From contig JAFEDJ010000061.1 in the NCBI GenBank assembly GCA_018241685.1, positions 1 to 52,705 of the forward strand: 52,705 nucleotides of DNA. Direction: 5' to 3'. The notes under the pieces are model-generated. The model was not told where the DNA came from, searched no databases, and saw only the letters and a program-made list of their open reading frames with translations. The position numbers were made by a program, and so were the translations under genes. Shown piece after piece: positions 19,497 through 26,992 of the stretch (position 1 is the stretch's first letter; every line of letters begins with the position of its first letter). Source of the DNA: Pseudomonadota bacterium (GTDB taxonomy: Bacteria > Pseudomonadota > Gammaproteobacteria > Burkholderiales > Rhodocyclaceae).

Positions 19497-20309
19497 ATGG
19501 TCAGCAGCGTAGGCAGTAACTACAGTGCCGTTTCGTCGTACACGACGCGAACGCGCCCCGACCCGGCCGAGCTGGCGAGCAAGCTGTTCTCCAAACTCGA
19601 CACCAAGGGCCAGGGCTACATCCAGGAAAGCGATCTGGAGTCGGCCTTCAATCAGGTCTATTCGTCCGCGTCGTCTTCATCCTCCAGCACGGCGACGGAT
19701 TCGTCCTCGTCCTCATCCGCATCGAGCCAGGCTTCGTCGGATGCCACCCAGTTGTTTTCTGCGCTGGACAGCGACGGCAATGGACAGCTGACGGAAAGCG
19801 AGTTCTCGAGCGGTTTGCAGAAGCTCGCCGAGGCCCTCGACAGCCAGGCGTTCAGCAGCCGCATGCAAGGGGCGGGCGGCATGCCGCCGCCGCGTGGTCA
19901 TCACGGGGATGGCGACGGTGACGATCAGAACGACACCGGCTTCACCAAGGACCAGCTCACCAGCCAGTTGCAGGACATCGGCTCGACCGACAGCAAGCGT
20001 GCCGGCGTGATCTCCGACATCGTCAACAACTTCGACAAGGCCGACACCGACGGCGACGGCAAGGTGACGCGGCAGGAGGCGATGGCGTACGAGCAGTCCC
20101 AGAGCACCACCTCGTCTGCCTCGGCGAGCGCGACGGCGACAGCAACGTCCTCCACCGATTCGGCGTCTGCAGTGGCGTCGAGCTCCGTGAGCAGCCATCA
20201 CGAGGGCAGGATGATGCACCGCCTCATGGAGTTGATGCGCACCTATGGCTCGAACAGCGGCACGTCGGACGGTACAAGCAGTGCCAGCAGCATCACGGTG
20301 TCCGCCTGA
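19497..20309 (+). CDS. Serine-rich EF-hand calcium-binding protein (XopAW-like)
   Basis: The 270-residue protein has no classical signal peptide and starts MVSSVGSNYSAVSSYTT. It contains one degenerate EF-hand loop (DTKGQGYIQESD, about residue 35) and two good ones: DSDGNGQLTESEF (about 90) and DTDGDGKVTRQEA (about 185), plus an additional acidic patch GDGDGDDQND. Between them are long low-complexity Ser/Ala/Thr tracts (residues about 56-82 and 202-235). Loop residues 1, 3, 5 and 12 are suitable for Ca2+ in the two good loops. The arrangement resembles proteins annotated as XopAW-family calcium-binding type III effectors, but no secretion genes are present in the window, so export is unproven. 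The gene is monocistronic and convergent with the cupin gene. Confidence 0.8.
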   Translation: MVSSVGSNYSAVSSYTTRTRPDPAELASKLFSKLDTKGQGYIQESDLESAFNQVYSSASSSSSSTATDSSSSSSASSQASSDATQLFSALDSDGNGQLTESEFSSGLQKLAEALDSQAFSSRMQGAGGMPPPRGHHGDGDGDDQNDTGFTKDQLTSQLQDIGSTDSKRAGVISDIVNNFDKADTDGDGKVTRQEAMAYEQSQSTTSSASASATATATSSTDSASAVASSSVSSHHEGRMMHRLMELMRTYGSNSGTSDGTSSASSITVSA

Positions 20310-20355
20310 GGCTCCTTCCGATGAGGGGGCGCGTGGGGATTCCGTGTAAGGCGCA

Positions 20356-20389
20356 CCTTGTGGGGGTGAAGGAATACACCTCCACAAGG
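20356..20389. terminator. Long hairpin between convergent EF-hand and cupin genes
   Basis: A 13-base stem with one G-T pair (20356-20368 with 20377-20389, outer part CCTTGTGG/CCACAAGG) encloses an 8-base loop. It lies 47 bases past the EF-hand stop and 39 past the cupin stop. There is no U-tract on either side, so it may work as a barrier or 3'-end stabiliser rather than a classical terminator. Confidence 0.5.
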
Positions 20390-20427
20390 GCCCGGGGGCT
20401 GCTGCCGCGGGCGAGCCTGGAGGAGAT

Positions 20428-20967
20428 TCAGCGCACGTCGAAATTGGTCGCCGTCGGGGCGAAGCCGCTTTCCTGGTATTCCACGTCGCCGTCCCGCGCC
20501 CATACGTAATGGGGTTGATCGGCGGGCGCCAGGTAAACCGCGCCGGCCGGGATGGGCTGGACCCGTGTTTCGTCGAAGATGGTGCCGAAACCCACGTACA
20601 GGGTGCCGGACAGTACCGTCGTGATACGGTCGTCCGGATGCACATGTACGCCGATGCGTCCGCCCTGGGCCAGGCGCAGGCGTAGCGCGTAGGGGCCGAG
20701 GGCTGTTTCGGTGCCGATCAGCCAGGCGGCCTGAAGGCCGGGCAGGTTGGGCGGTTCGACCCAGTTGGCCTGCGCCGGGATGATGGCCTGGGCCGTCGGG
20801 CCGGGCGGTTCCGCGGGGGCTGCCGGCATCACGGTGTCGCTGCCGGGGGCTTCGACTGGTGGGGGCTCATCGGGAGTGTCGGGTCCGCGCTCGGCATGGG
20901 CCGTGGTGCAGGTGAGGGCCACGGCAAGGGCCAGCACGGCATGCAAGGGCTGCAGGGTTCTACGCAT
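20428..20967 (-). CDS. Secreted cupin-domain protein
   Basis: The 179-residue product has a signal peptide (cleavage near AHAERG), a proline-rich linker (residues about 28-60) and a single small cupin domain. Cupin motif 1 is recognisable around GGRIGVHVHPDDRITTVLSGTLYVG, with two metal-binding histidines, and motif 2 around PAGAVYLAPADQPHYVW with the third histidine. A periplasmic metal-binding protein is expected, perhaps an enzyme, but the substrate is unknown. It lies upstream of the tautomerase-like gene's 3' end on the same strand, 31 bases away. Confidence 0.82.
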   Translation of the reverse strand: MRRTLQPLHAVLALAVALTCTTAHAERGPDTPDEPPPVEAPGSDTVMPAAPAEPPGPTAQAIIPAQANWVEPPNLPGLQAAWLIGTETALGPYALRLRLAQGGRIGVHVHPDDRITTVLSGTLYVGFGTIFDETRVQPIPAGAVYLAPADQPHYVWARDGDVEYQESGFAPTATNFDVR

Positions 20968-20998
20968 CGGCGGAATCCACTCGTAAGGACGCCGCAGC

Positions 20999-21388
20999 TT
21001 ACCAGCGGCTTATCGATCTGGTATCGAATTCGGTATCGCTGTCTGCCGTGGTCGGGCGGTAGGCGACGAAGATCTGGTCTTCGGGGATTCCGGCATGGCG
21101 GGCGATGCCCGCGACGGCCGCGTTCAGCAGCGCGTCCGCGTGGACGGCGCCGATGCCGTCTTCCGTCACCCGCAGTTCAGCCAGCACCGGCTGGGCGTTG
21201 CCAGACATGAGCGCCATCGCCAGCCCGGCGACGGCCGGGTGCTGTTCGGCCAGGAAGGTCCAGCTCACGGAGACCTGCTCCGGCGCCAGCCCGGCGGCGT
21301 GGGCCAGATCGAGGCGGATCGCGTCGAGCAGCGGTCCGGTGTCCCGTGCGTTGGGAAAGGCCTGGGAGCGGATATGCAGGAAGGGCAT
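20999..21388 (-). CDS. Tautomerase/MIF-superfamily-like small protein
   Basis: The start is taken at the ATG at 21388, giving 129 residues beginning MPFLHIRSQAFPNARD; longer in-frame extension would run into miaA antisense. A proline directly after the initiator Met is the catalytic base in the tautomerase superfamily, and the length of about 130 residues fits two fused beta-alpha-beta units. It may be a DUF1904-type relative. Substrate is unknown. It lies 61 bases downstream of miaA on the same strand and just upstream of the cupin gene, so co-transcription with both is possible. Confidence 0.65.
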   Translation of the reverse strand: MPFLHIRSQAFPNARDTGPLLDAIRLDLAHAAGLAPEQVSVSWTFLAEQHPAVAGLAMALMSGNAQPVLAELRVTEDGIGAVHADALLNAAVAGIARHAGIPEDQIFVAYRPTTADSDTEFDTRSISRW

Positions 21389-21449
21389 GGCGGGATTCCC
21401 AGCGGAGAGTCGATACCTGCTGCTCAGTATCCGGCCAAGTTGGCCGTGC

Positions 21450-22403
21450 TCACAAGGCCTGTTCCACGCGCGTGCAGACCTGCGTTGCCAAGTCGTCGGC
21501 GAGGCAGTCGATTTCCACCAGATCGCCCCAGTTTTCGCGGAAGTTGCGCTGCCAGGTGATCTGCCGCTTGGCGAGCTGGCGGGTGGCGAAGATGCCCTTG
21601 TCGCGCATCGTCGGCAGGTCGATGTAGCCGTCGAGGTATTCGAGCGCCTGGCGGTAGCCGACGCAGCGCATCGACGGCAGGCCGGGGTCGAGCTGGTAGT
21701 GCTTGCGCAGCGCGACGACTTCATCGACGAAGCCGGCCAGCAGCATGGTGTCGAAGCGGCGCGCAATACGGGCGTGCAGTACCGCCCGGTCGCTGGGGGT
21801 CAATGCGAGCGGGATGTAGCGGTGGCTGTCGGTCTGCTCTTCCCGGCGGGCGTAGCTGGCGGCCAGCGGCTGGCCGGTGAGGCGGACGATCTCCAGCGCG
21901 CGCTGGATGCGCTGCGCGTCGTTGGGTTCGAGGCGGGCGGCGGCATCCGGGTCCAGCCGGGCCAGTTCGGCGTGTAGTGCCGGCCAGCCGTCGCGGGCGG
22001 CGGCGTCCTCGATCTCCCGGCGCAGTTCGGCATCGGCCTCTGGCAGGTCCGACAGGCCTTCGCGCAGCGCCTTGTAATACAGCATGGTGCCGCCGACCAG
22101 CAGCGGGATGCGGCCGCGGGCGGTGATCTCGCCCATCAGGCGGCGCGCGTCTTCGCAGAAGCGGGCGGCGGAATAGGCTTCCTCGGGGCTGAGGATGTCG
22201 ATCAGGTGGTGCGGGCAGACGGCCTGCTCGTCCCGGCTGGGTTTCGCGGTGCCGATGTCCATGTCGCGGTACACCAGTGCCGAGTCAACGCTGATGATTT
22301 CCACCGGCAGCCGCTGGGCGAGGGACAGCGCGCAGGCGGTCTTGCCGCTGGCGGTGGGGCCCATCAGCAGGATGGCGGGCGGGAGAGGCTGTGTTTGGGG
22401 CAT
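21450..22403 (-). CDS. miaA: tRNA dimethylallyltransferase
   Basis: The 317-residue cytoplasmic enzyme adds a dimethylallyl group to N6 of A37 in tRNAs reading codons starting with U. The P-loop GPTASGKT is at residues 15-22, followed by IISVDSALVYRDMDIGTAKP, HHLIDILSPEEAYSA, LLVGGTMLYYKAL and, later, the RIQRALEIVRLTGQP and GYRQALEYLDG segments, all typical of MiaA. Length is normal. No mutL or hfq lies beside it, unlike in enterobacteria. It diverges from the TraB/GumN gene with a 59-base gap. Confidence 0.97.
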   Translation of the reverse strand: MPQTQPLPPAILLMGPTASGKTACALSLAQRLPVEIISVDSALVYRDMDIGTAKPSRDEQAVCPHHLIDILSPEEAYSAARFCEDARRLMGEITARGRIPLLVGGTMLYYKALREGLSDLPEADAELRREIEDAAARDGWPALHAELARLDPDAAARLEPNDAQRIQRALEIVRLTGQPLAASYARREEQTDSHRYIPLALTPSDRAVLHARIARRFDTMLLAGFVDEVVALRKHYQLDPGLPSMRCVGYRQALEYLDGYIDLPTMRDKGIFATRQLAKRQITWQRNFRENWGDLVEIDCLADDLATQVCTRVEQAL

Positions 22404-22462
22404 GATGCGCCTTTTCTATGGACGCGCATTGTAGCGGGTGGGATGTGGGCGTGAGGATGGCG

Positions 22463-23353
22463 ATGAGGTGGTGGAGGCAGGTCTGGCTGCTGCTGGGCCT
22501 GCTGGTGCTGGCGGGCAGCGCCGTGGCGAAGGGGCCGCTGTACCTGTGGGAGCTCAGCGACGATCAGGGCCGGCCGCGGGCCTGGCTGTACGGCACGATC
22601 CACGTCTGCGATGCGGGCTGCTTTCCGTTGCCGGGGCGGGTCCGGGCGGCGTTGGCGGAGGCGGACAGCCTCGGGCTGGAACTGGATCCGGAGGATCCGG
22701 CGCTGTCGCCGCGCTTGTTGCAGGCCAGCCTGCTGCCCGCCGGGCGGCGGCTCGACGACATGCTGTCCCCCGATCTACGCGTCCGCCTGGCCCGCGTGTT
22801 GACCCGCTATGGACTGCCTGCGGATGCCATGCAGCGCATGCAGCCCTGGATGGTCGGCACCTTGCTGACGCTGCAGTCGGCCCAGCGGGCCGGCCTGGGG
22901 ACCAGCCAGGGTGTGGACCTGTGGCTGGCCCGCAGCGCGCGGGCCCGCGGCCAGTCCGTATGGGCGCTAGAGACCGTCGAGCGGCAGGTGTCGGCGATGG
23001 GAGCCGGCGGTGACGCCGCTCAGGTGGCCAGCCTGGGCGAGACGATCGGCCTGATCGAAAGGGACGAGGCGGAGCCTTATTTTCGCCGCCTGCTGACGGC
23101 CTGGCGGCGCGGCGACAGTGTGGCAGTGGACCGCATGCTGCGGGAGGAGGCCAGCGTCGAAGCCATGACGCCGATGCTCGCCGAGCTGCTCGACAGCCGT
23201 AACCGGGAGATGGCCGAGTCCATCGTGGCCCGCCTGCGCAGCGGCCGGCGGCCCTTCATTGCCGTCGGTGCCGGGCACTTCGGCGGGCCGAAGGGGCTGC
23301 TGGCGATGCTGGCTGAAAAGGGGTTCCGGGCCCGCCAGGTGAGCGACGAGTGA
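22463..23353 (+). CDS. TraB/GumN family protein
   Basis: The start is placed at the ATG at 22463, with GAGG six bases upstream and a signal peptide MRWWRQVWLLLGLLVLAGSAVAKG; in-frame starts at 22418, 22451 and 22457 are less likely. The 296-residue exported protein has LYLWELSDDQGRPRAWLYGTIH with the family GTIH motif, GLELDPED and a C-terminal FIAVGAGHFGGPKGLL with the conserved GAGH. These are hallmarks of the TraB/PrgY/GumN family (TiKI-like metalloprotease fold). The two motifs carry the predicted metal ligands. Function in bacteria is largely unknown. It overlaps the downstream amidase start by 4 bases, so the pair is an operon. Confidence 0.88.
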   Translation: MRWWRQVWLLLGLLVLAGSAVAKGPLYLWELSDDQGRPRAWLYGTIHVCDAGCFPLPGRVRAALAEADSLGLELDPEDPALSPRLLQASLLPAGRRLDDMLSPDLRVRLARVLTRYGLPADAMQRMQPWMVGTLLTLQSAQRAGLGTSQGVDLWLARSARARGQSVWALETVERQVSAMGAGGDAAQVASLGETIGLIERDEAEPYFRRLLTAWRRGDSVAVDRMLREEASVEAMTPMLAELLDSRNREMAESIVARLRSGRRPFIAVGAGHFGGPKGLLAMLAEKGFRARQVSDE

Positions 23354-24072
23354 AGCGATGCGGCGTGACACTGTTGCTGGCCGCGCTGGCCGGCGCGGCA
23401 CAGGCGGTGCCGGTAGCGGTGGATGTTGGCCATTACCTGGAGCGCCCGGGGGCGACCAGCGCCTACGGCGTTACCGAATTCGAGTACAACCAGTCCCTCG
23501 CCGCGGTGCTGGCGGCACGGCTGGCGGTGGACGGTGTGCCGGTGCGGCTGATCGGCTGGCGCGGCGAGATGGCCGAGCTGCGGGAGCGGCCGCGCCAGGC
23601 GGAGGCGGCCGGTGCGGGTTTCTTCCTGTCGGTCCATCATGATTCGGTGCAGGAGAGCCAGCTGGAAGCGTGGGAATGGAACGGGCGCGCACTGCGCCAT
23701 GCGGACGGCTTCGCCGGCTTCTCGCTTTACGTGTCGCGCCTCAATCCGCGCCTGGACCAGAGCCTCGCCTGCGCCCGCCGTATCGGCGAGGCCCTGCGGG
23801 ATGCCGGCCTGCCGGTCGCAACCCACCATGCCGCCCTGGCACCCGGCCTGGGGCTCGAATGGGCCGACGAGAAGCAGGGCGTGTATTACTACGACAATCT
23901 GGTGGTGCTGAAGGCGGCGACCGTGCCGGCGGTACTGCTGGAGGCAGGCGTCATCGTCAATCGCGATGAGGAGCGCCAGCTGGCCGGTGCCGCGCGGCGG
24001 GCTCTGACCGTGGATGCGGTGGCGCGCGGCCTGCGGGAGTGTGGCGTGACGGTGGGCGCCGCTAGACCATGA
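23350..24072 (+). CDS. N-acetylmuramoyl-L-alanine amidase (Amidase_3)
   Basis: The 240-residue protein begins with GTG at 23350 inside the preceding stop (GTGA). A signal peptide ends near AQAVPV. The mature part is a bare Amidase_3 zinc domain: VAVDVGHYLERPGATS (first His), TEFEYNQS (Glu ligand), FFLSVHHDSVQ (second His) and AVLLEAGVIVNRDEE (catalytic Glu). It would cleave the amide between MurNAc and the stem peptide in the periplasm. Unlike AmiC-type enzymes it has no AMIN or LysM targeting domain, so it is shorter than cell-division amidases. Translational coupling to the TraB/GumN gene hints at a joint envelope role. Confidence 0.87.
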   Translation: MKRCGVTLLLAALAGAAQAVPVAVDVGHYLERPGATSAYGVTEFEYNQSLAAVLAARLAVDGVPVRLIGWRGEMAELRERPRQAEAAGAGFFLSVHHDSVQESQLEAWEWNGRALRHADGFAGFSLYVSRLNPRLDQSLACARRIGEALRDAGLPVATHHAALAPGLGLEWADEKQGVYYYDNLVVLKAATVPAVLLEAGVIVNRDEERQLAGAARRALTVDAVARGLRECGVTVGAARP

Positions 24073-24167
24073 TGTTGCGTTGCGGAACCCATCGACTGTT
24101 GCGGTGATCCATCAGAGTCGCCTCCGTGAGGCCCTGAGTTCACCATCGAGAGGATAGTCCCGAAAGC

Positions 24168-24911
24168 ATGAAATCCGTCCTGTTGTCCTATTTCTCCGCG
24201 CTGCGCAGCCTCGGTAGGCCGGGTGTGCTGTGGCATCTGCTGTGGCCGACGCTCGCCGCGGCAGCCCTGTGGACCACCACGCTGGTCCTGAGTTGGGGCA
24301 GCATCGTGGCCATCGGCACCGACGTGATCACCCGCCTGCCGCTGGTCGGCCCCTGGCTGGCCGACTCGGAAACGGCGCTGCTGGTGGCCTTGTTCATGTT
24401 CAAGCTGGGCCTGGTGCTGCTCGCGCTGCCGATCATCTATGTGACGGCAGCCACGCTGGTGGCGGCAGTGGCCTTGCCGCTGATGACCGAAAAGGTGGCC
24501 GCCATCGACTACGCCGACGTGGCACGGCGTGCCGGCGGCAGCCAGATCGGCAGCGTGTGGAACGCGTTGACCTCGGTGTTGCAGTTCCTCGTGCTGCTGG
24601 TCCTCAGCCTGCCCCTGTGGCTGATCCCCGGCGTCGGGCTGCTGATCTCCCTGCTGCTGACCGCGTGGCTCAACCAGCGGGCCTTCCGCTACGATGCGCT
24701 GATGGCCCATGCCGACAAGTTCGAGATGAAGGACCTCCCGCGCCGTGAGGCCAGCGGCCTGTTCGGCGTCGGTCTGGTGGGGGCGGTGATGGCCCACGTG
24801 CCGGTCCTCAACCTGTTTGCGCCGGCCCTCGCGGGGCTGGCCTTCGTCCATTACCTGCTGTCGGCACTGCGCGTGGCCCGGCAGAACGAGAACATCATCG
24901 AGGTGCAGTAA
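24168..24911 (+). CDS. EI24/CysZ-like integral membrane protein
   Basis: The 247-residue protein has about four to five hydrophobic segments (around residues 25-45, 68-105, 135-165, 195-235) with LPLVGPWLADSETA and LWLIPGVGLLISLLLTAWLNQRAFRYDAL, which fits the EI24 domain family that includes the sulfate transporter CysZ. A role in anion transport is possible but the family is broad. Its stop is directly followed by the ATG of the CinA-N gene without a gap, implying co-transcription. A GAGAGGA ribosome-binding site precedes the ATG at a rather long distance. Confidence 0.82.
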   Translation: MKSVLLSYFSALRSLGRPGVLWHLLWPTLAAAALWTTTLVLSWGSIVAIGTDVITRLPLVGPWLADSETALLVALFMFKLGLVLLALPIIYVTAATLVAAVALPLMTEKVAAIDYADVARRAGGSQIGSVWNALTSVLQFLVLLVLSLPLWLIPGVGLLISLLLTAWLNQRAFRYDALMAHADKFEMKDLPRREASGLFGVGLVGAVMAHVPVLNLFAPALAGLAFVHYLLSALRVARQNENIIEVQ

Positions 24912-25685
24912 ATGACTCAAGCAGCCCAGCCGGCCTTCGGCGCCATCATCATCGGCGATGAAATCCTGTCCGGTCGCCGGGAGGACAAGCATCTGGCCAA
25001 GGTGCTGGAACTCCTCAAGGCCCGTGGCCTGCGCCTGGCTTCGGTGCGCTACGTCGGTGACGAGCGTCCGCGCCTGGTCCAGACCCTGAAGGAGAGCTTC
25101 GCCAGCGGCGACATCGTGTTCAGTTTCGGTGGCATCGGCGCCACGCCGGACGACCATACCCGCCAGGCGGCCGCCGAGGCGCTGGGCCTGCCGCTGGCCC
25201 TGCACCCGCAGGCCGAGGCCGAGATCCGCGCCCGCTTCGGCGACGAGACCACGCCGCAGCGCCTGCAGATGGGCGTCTATCCGCAAGGCAGTGACATCGT
25301 GCCGAATCCCTACAACCGGATTCCCGGCTTTTCGATCCGCAACCACTTCTTCGTGCCGGGCTTTCCGATCATGGCCTGGCCAATGGTCGAGTGGGTGCTC
25401 GACACGCGCTTCAAACACCTGCACCACCAGGCCGACTACGTGGAGCGCTCGGTGATTGTGTGGGACGCGATGGAAGGCAAGCTGATTGACCTGATGGAGC
25501 GCATCACTGTCGACTTTCCCGATGCGACCCTGTTCAGCCTGCCCAGCGTGGGCGGGGAGGGCGGGCGGCGCCACATCGAGCTGGGTATGAAGGGGCCGGC
25601 CGCCCGCGTAGACGAGGCGATGGCGCTGATCACCGCAGAGTTGGGGCGGCGTGGTTACAGCTGGGAGCCGCCGACAGCGGTTTGA
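24912..25685 (+). CDS. Molybdopterin-binding (CinA N-terminal) domain protein
   Basis: The 257-residue protein has the MoCF/CinA N-terminal fold: FGAIIIGDEILSGRREDKH, VRYVGDERPRLVQTL and IVFSFGGIGATPDDHTRQA, typical of the competence/damage-inducible CinA N-terminal domain. The C-terminal PncC (NMN amidase) domain is absent, so this is the short form. The related COG1058 activity is ADP-ribose pyrophosphatase in some CinA proteins, but the activity of the short form cannot be stated. It starts immediately after the EI24 gene stop. Confidence 0.9.
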   Translation: MTQAAQPAFGAIIIGDEILSGRREDKHLAKVLELLKARGLRLASVRYVGDERPRLVQTLKESFASGDIVFSFGGIGATPDDHTRQAAAEALGLPLALHPQAEAEIRARFGDETTPQRLQMGVYPQGSDIVPNPYNRIPGFSIRNHFFVPGFPIMAWPMVEWVLDTRFKHLHHQADYVERSVIVWDAMEGKLIDLMERITVDFPDATLFSLPSVGGEGGRRHIELGMKGPAARVDEAMALITAELGRRGYSWEPPTAV

Positions 25686-25694
25686 GGTGAGCCG

Positions 25695-26078
25695 GTGAGT
25701 GCTCCGTCCCGCTACCGGGATTTTCCGGGCCGTCGCTGGCTGGGTGTGGCGCTGCGCGCGGCGCACCTCGCCGGCGTGGTAGGCGTCGGTGCCGGACTGG
25801 TCGGCGGCGGCGTGGCGGATTCGCATTTCCCCGTGCTGCTGGTGCTGTCCGGTGTGTGCATGGCGGCGCTCGACGCGTGGTCCAACCCGCGCTGGCTGGC
25901 CGAGCCGGCGGGCTTGTCACTGCTCGTCAAGTTCGCGCTGCTCGGCTGGTTTCTCGTGGATGAGGCGAGGCGGCCGGCCTTGTTCTGGAGCGTGCTGGTT
26001 TTCTCGGTCATCTTCGCCCATGCGCCGGCGAGCTTCCGTCATCGAGGACGACGCCCGCGCCACCCTGAGCAGGTGTGA
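25695..26078 (+). CDS. Small hypothetical membrane protein
   Basis: The 127-residue product begins with GTG at 25695 (GAGGTGA four bases before) and has about three membrane segments: residues 18-40 (LRAAHLAGVVGVGAGLVGGG), 47-60 (VLLVLSGVCMAAL) and 78-110. The rest is Arg-rich at the C-terminus (SFRHRGRRPRHPEQV). I do not recognise the family. It follows the CinA-N gene by 9 bases and probably belongs to that operon. Its stop codon lies inside a CRP-like site that may serve the next gene. Confidence 0.7.
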   Translation: MSAPSRYRDFPGRRWLGVALRAAHLAGVVGVGAGLVGGGVADSHFPVLLVLSGVCMAALDAWSNPRWLAEPAGLSLLVKFALLGWFLVDEARRPALFWSVLVFSVIFAHAPASFRHRGRRPRHPEQV

Positions 26079-26115
26079 CGTATGTCACGTAGTTGAAGCT
26101 TTCATACCGTATGCT
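26074..26115 (+). promoter_or_regulatory. CRP-like site with a -10 at class II spacing
   Basis: TGTGA-CGTATG-TCACG (26074-26089) matches the CRP consensus TGTGA-N6-TCACA in 9 of 10 defined positions and contains the perfect inverted repeat GTGAC-GTAT-GTCAC. A possible -10 TATGCT lies at 26110-26115, which would put the site centre about 41 bases before the start of transcription, the class II activator position. No -35 is seen, as expected for an activated promoter. It lies upstream of the gene at 26151. Confidence 0.55.
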
Positions 26116-26150
26116 CGGTGCCGATGTGGTTGCAGGCAGGGGTATGCGCA

Positions 26151-26675
26151 ATGAATGAAGAGTGGATTCTGGAGAAGACGGCGGAGGGATTGGCGGAGAT
26201 CGCCAACCGCAGCCGTCGGGTGCCGAACCGGCTGCGGACCGTGCTGATTCTGGTGGACGGTCGTAACAGCGTGGCTCAGCTCTGCGCCTCGGCGTCAGCG
26301 CTGGGCAACATTCGCGAGGCGCTGGCCGAACTGCGCGAGCTGGGGCTGATCGCACCGGCCGACGGAGGCTTGCCGCCAGCCAGCAGGGCTTCGGTGCCGC
26401 CGGCGGCGCGCCTGCAGGGGCCCCTCGCACGGCCGGAGCCCCAGCCAGGACGCCGCCGCTCCTTGGCGCTGGCGCGCCTGTACCTGCTCAACGCGATGGA
26501 GCAGAGCCTGCGCCAGGCCGACATGCCAGTGCGCGAACGCCTGCGCAACTGCACCACGCGGGCCGACCTGCTCGACGCCTTCGAGCTGTGCCGCCAGATC
26601 GCCGCCGAAGTGGGCGTCGCCCACATCGACACAATCGAGGCCCAGTTCCTCGGCATGCTGCCCGACGAGGGCTGA
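26151..26675 (+). CDS. Hypothetical regulatory-type protein under a CRP-like site
   Basis: The start is placed at the ATG at 26151 (MNEEWILEKTAEGLAEI), preceded by CAGGGG; an upstream in-frame ATG at 26118 lacks one. The 174-residue protein has an N-terminal winged-helix-like part (RSRRVPNRLRTVLILVDGRNSVAQL, EALAELRELGLIAPADGG), a proline/alanine-rich linker (residues about 84-108) and a C-terminal helical part (ALARLYLLNAMEQSLRQADM). There is no signal peptide. It may be a DNA-binding or protein-protein regulator; target unknown. A CRP/FNR-family site lies 62-77 bases upstream. Confidence 0.65.
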   Translation: MNEEWILEKTAEGLAEIANRSRRVPNRLRTVLILVDGRNSVAQLCASASALGNIREALAELRELGLIAPADGGLPPASRASVPPAARLQGPLARPEPQPGRRRSLALARLYLLNAMEQSLRQADMPVRERLRNCTTRADLLDAFELCRQIAAEVGVAHIDTIEAQFLGMLPDEG

Positions 26676-26691
26676 AGCCTGTCACCGGCCC

Positions 26692-26720
26692 TTGCGTTCC
26701 GCAGCGGCTGCTTCTATATT
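26692..26720 (+). promoter_or_regulatory. Sigma-70 promoter of the terC leader
   Basis: TTGCGT (26692-26697) and TATATT (26715-26720) are separated by 17 bases. Transcription would start near 26727, just before the riboswitch aptamer begins at 26731, giving a leader of about 265 bases. Confidence 0.7.
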
Positions 26721-26730
26721 TCGAGTGTCC

Positions 26731-26874
26731 CAAAGGGGAGTAGCTCCACGTCGGTGGGCCGTCAAGACGGAGAATGCCGTGCGAACCCGCCGTGCCATGC
26801 ACGGCGCCGCGGCTGATCTCCCGGCTACCGGGCAGTCGTTCGAGAATCAAGGGCGACTGTGAGCAAGACCTTTG
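26731..26874 (+). promoter_or_regulatory. yybP-ykoY (manganese) riboswitch aptamer
   Basis: The two strongly conserved strands of the yybP-ykoY class are present: CAAAGGGGAGTAGC at 26731-26744 and GAGCAAGACCTTTG at 26861-26874. CAAAG and CTTTG at the ends form the P1 stem. Between them are hairpins (GACGG/CCGTC-like and a GC-rich arm around 26785-26815). This class senses Mn2+ and, in E. coli, controls alx and mntP; here it precedes a TerC/Alx family gene, the expected target. The overlapping hairpin CTTTGCC-gcgat-GGCAAAG (26870-26888) uses the same CTTTG as P1, so the two folds exclude each other. Confidence 0.92.
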
Positions 26875-26931
26875 CCGCGATGGCAAAGTGTCTTTCGGCA
26901 AAACCGGCTCCCCCGCCGGACCAAGCTCAAT

Positions 26932-26969
26932 GGCCTTTCGTCATCGCCGGACGAAAGGCCTTTTTGTTT
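26932..26969 (+). terminator. Expression-platform terminator of the riboswitch
   Basis: GGCCTTTCGTC (26932-26942) pairs with GACGAAAGGCC (26950-26960) and is followed by TTTTTGTTT. This strong intrinsic terminator stands between aptamer and coding sequence, 24 bases before the ATG, so the switch most likely acts on transcription, with read-through when the ligand is bound. Confidence 0.9.
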
Positions 26970-26992
26970 GGTTCCGTTTTGGGAGATTTCAC

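Noticed and set aside
23889..25826. A minus-strand open frame of about 645 codons opposite the amidase, EI24 and CinA-N genes
   Set aside because: It spans three good plus-strand genes and their junctions and has no coherent protein features.
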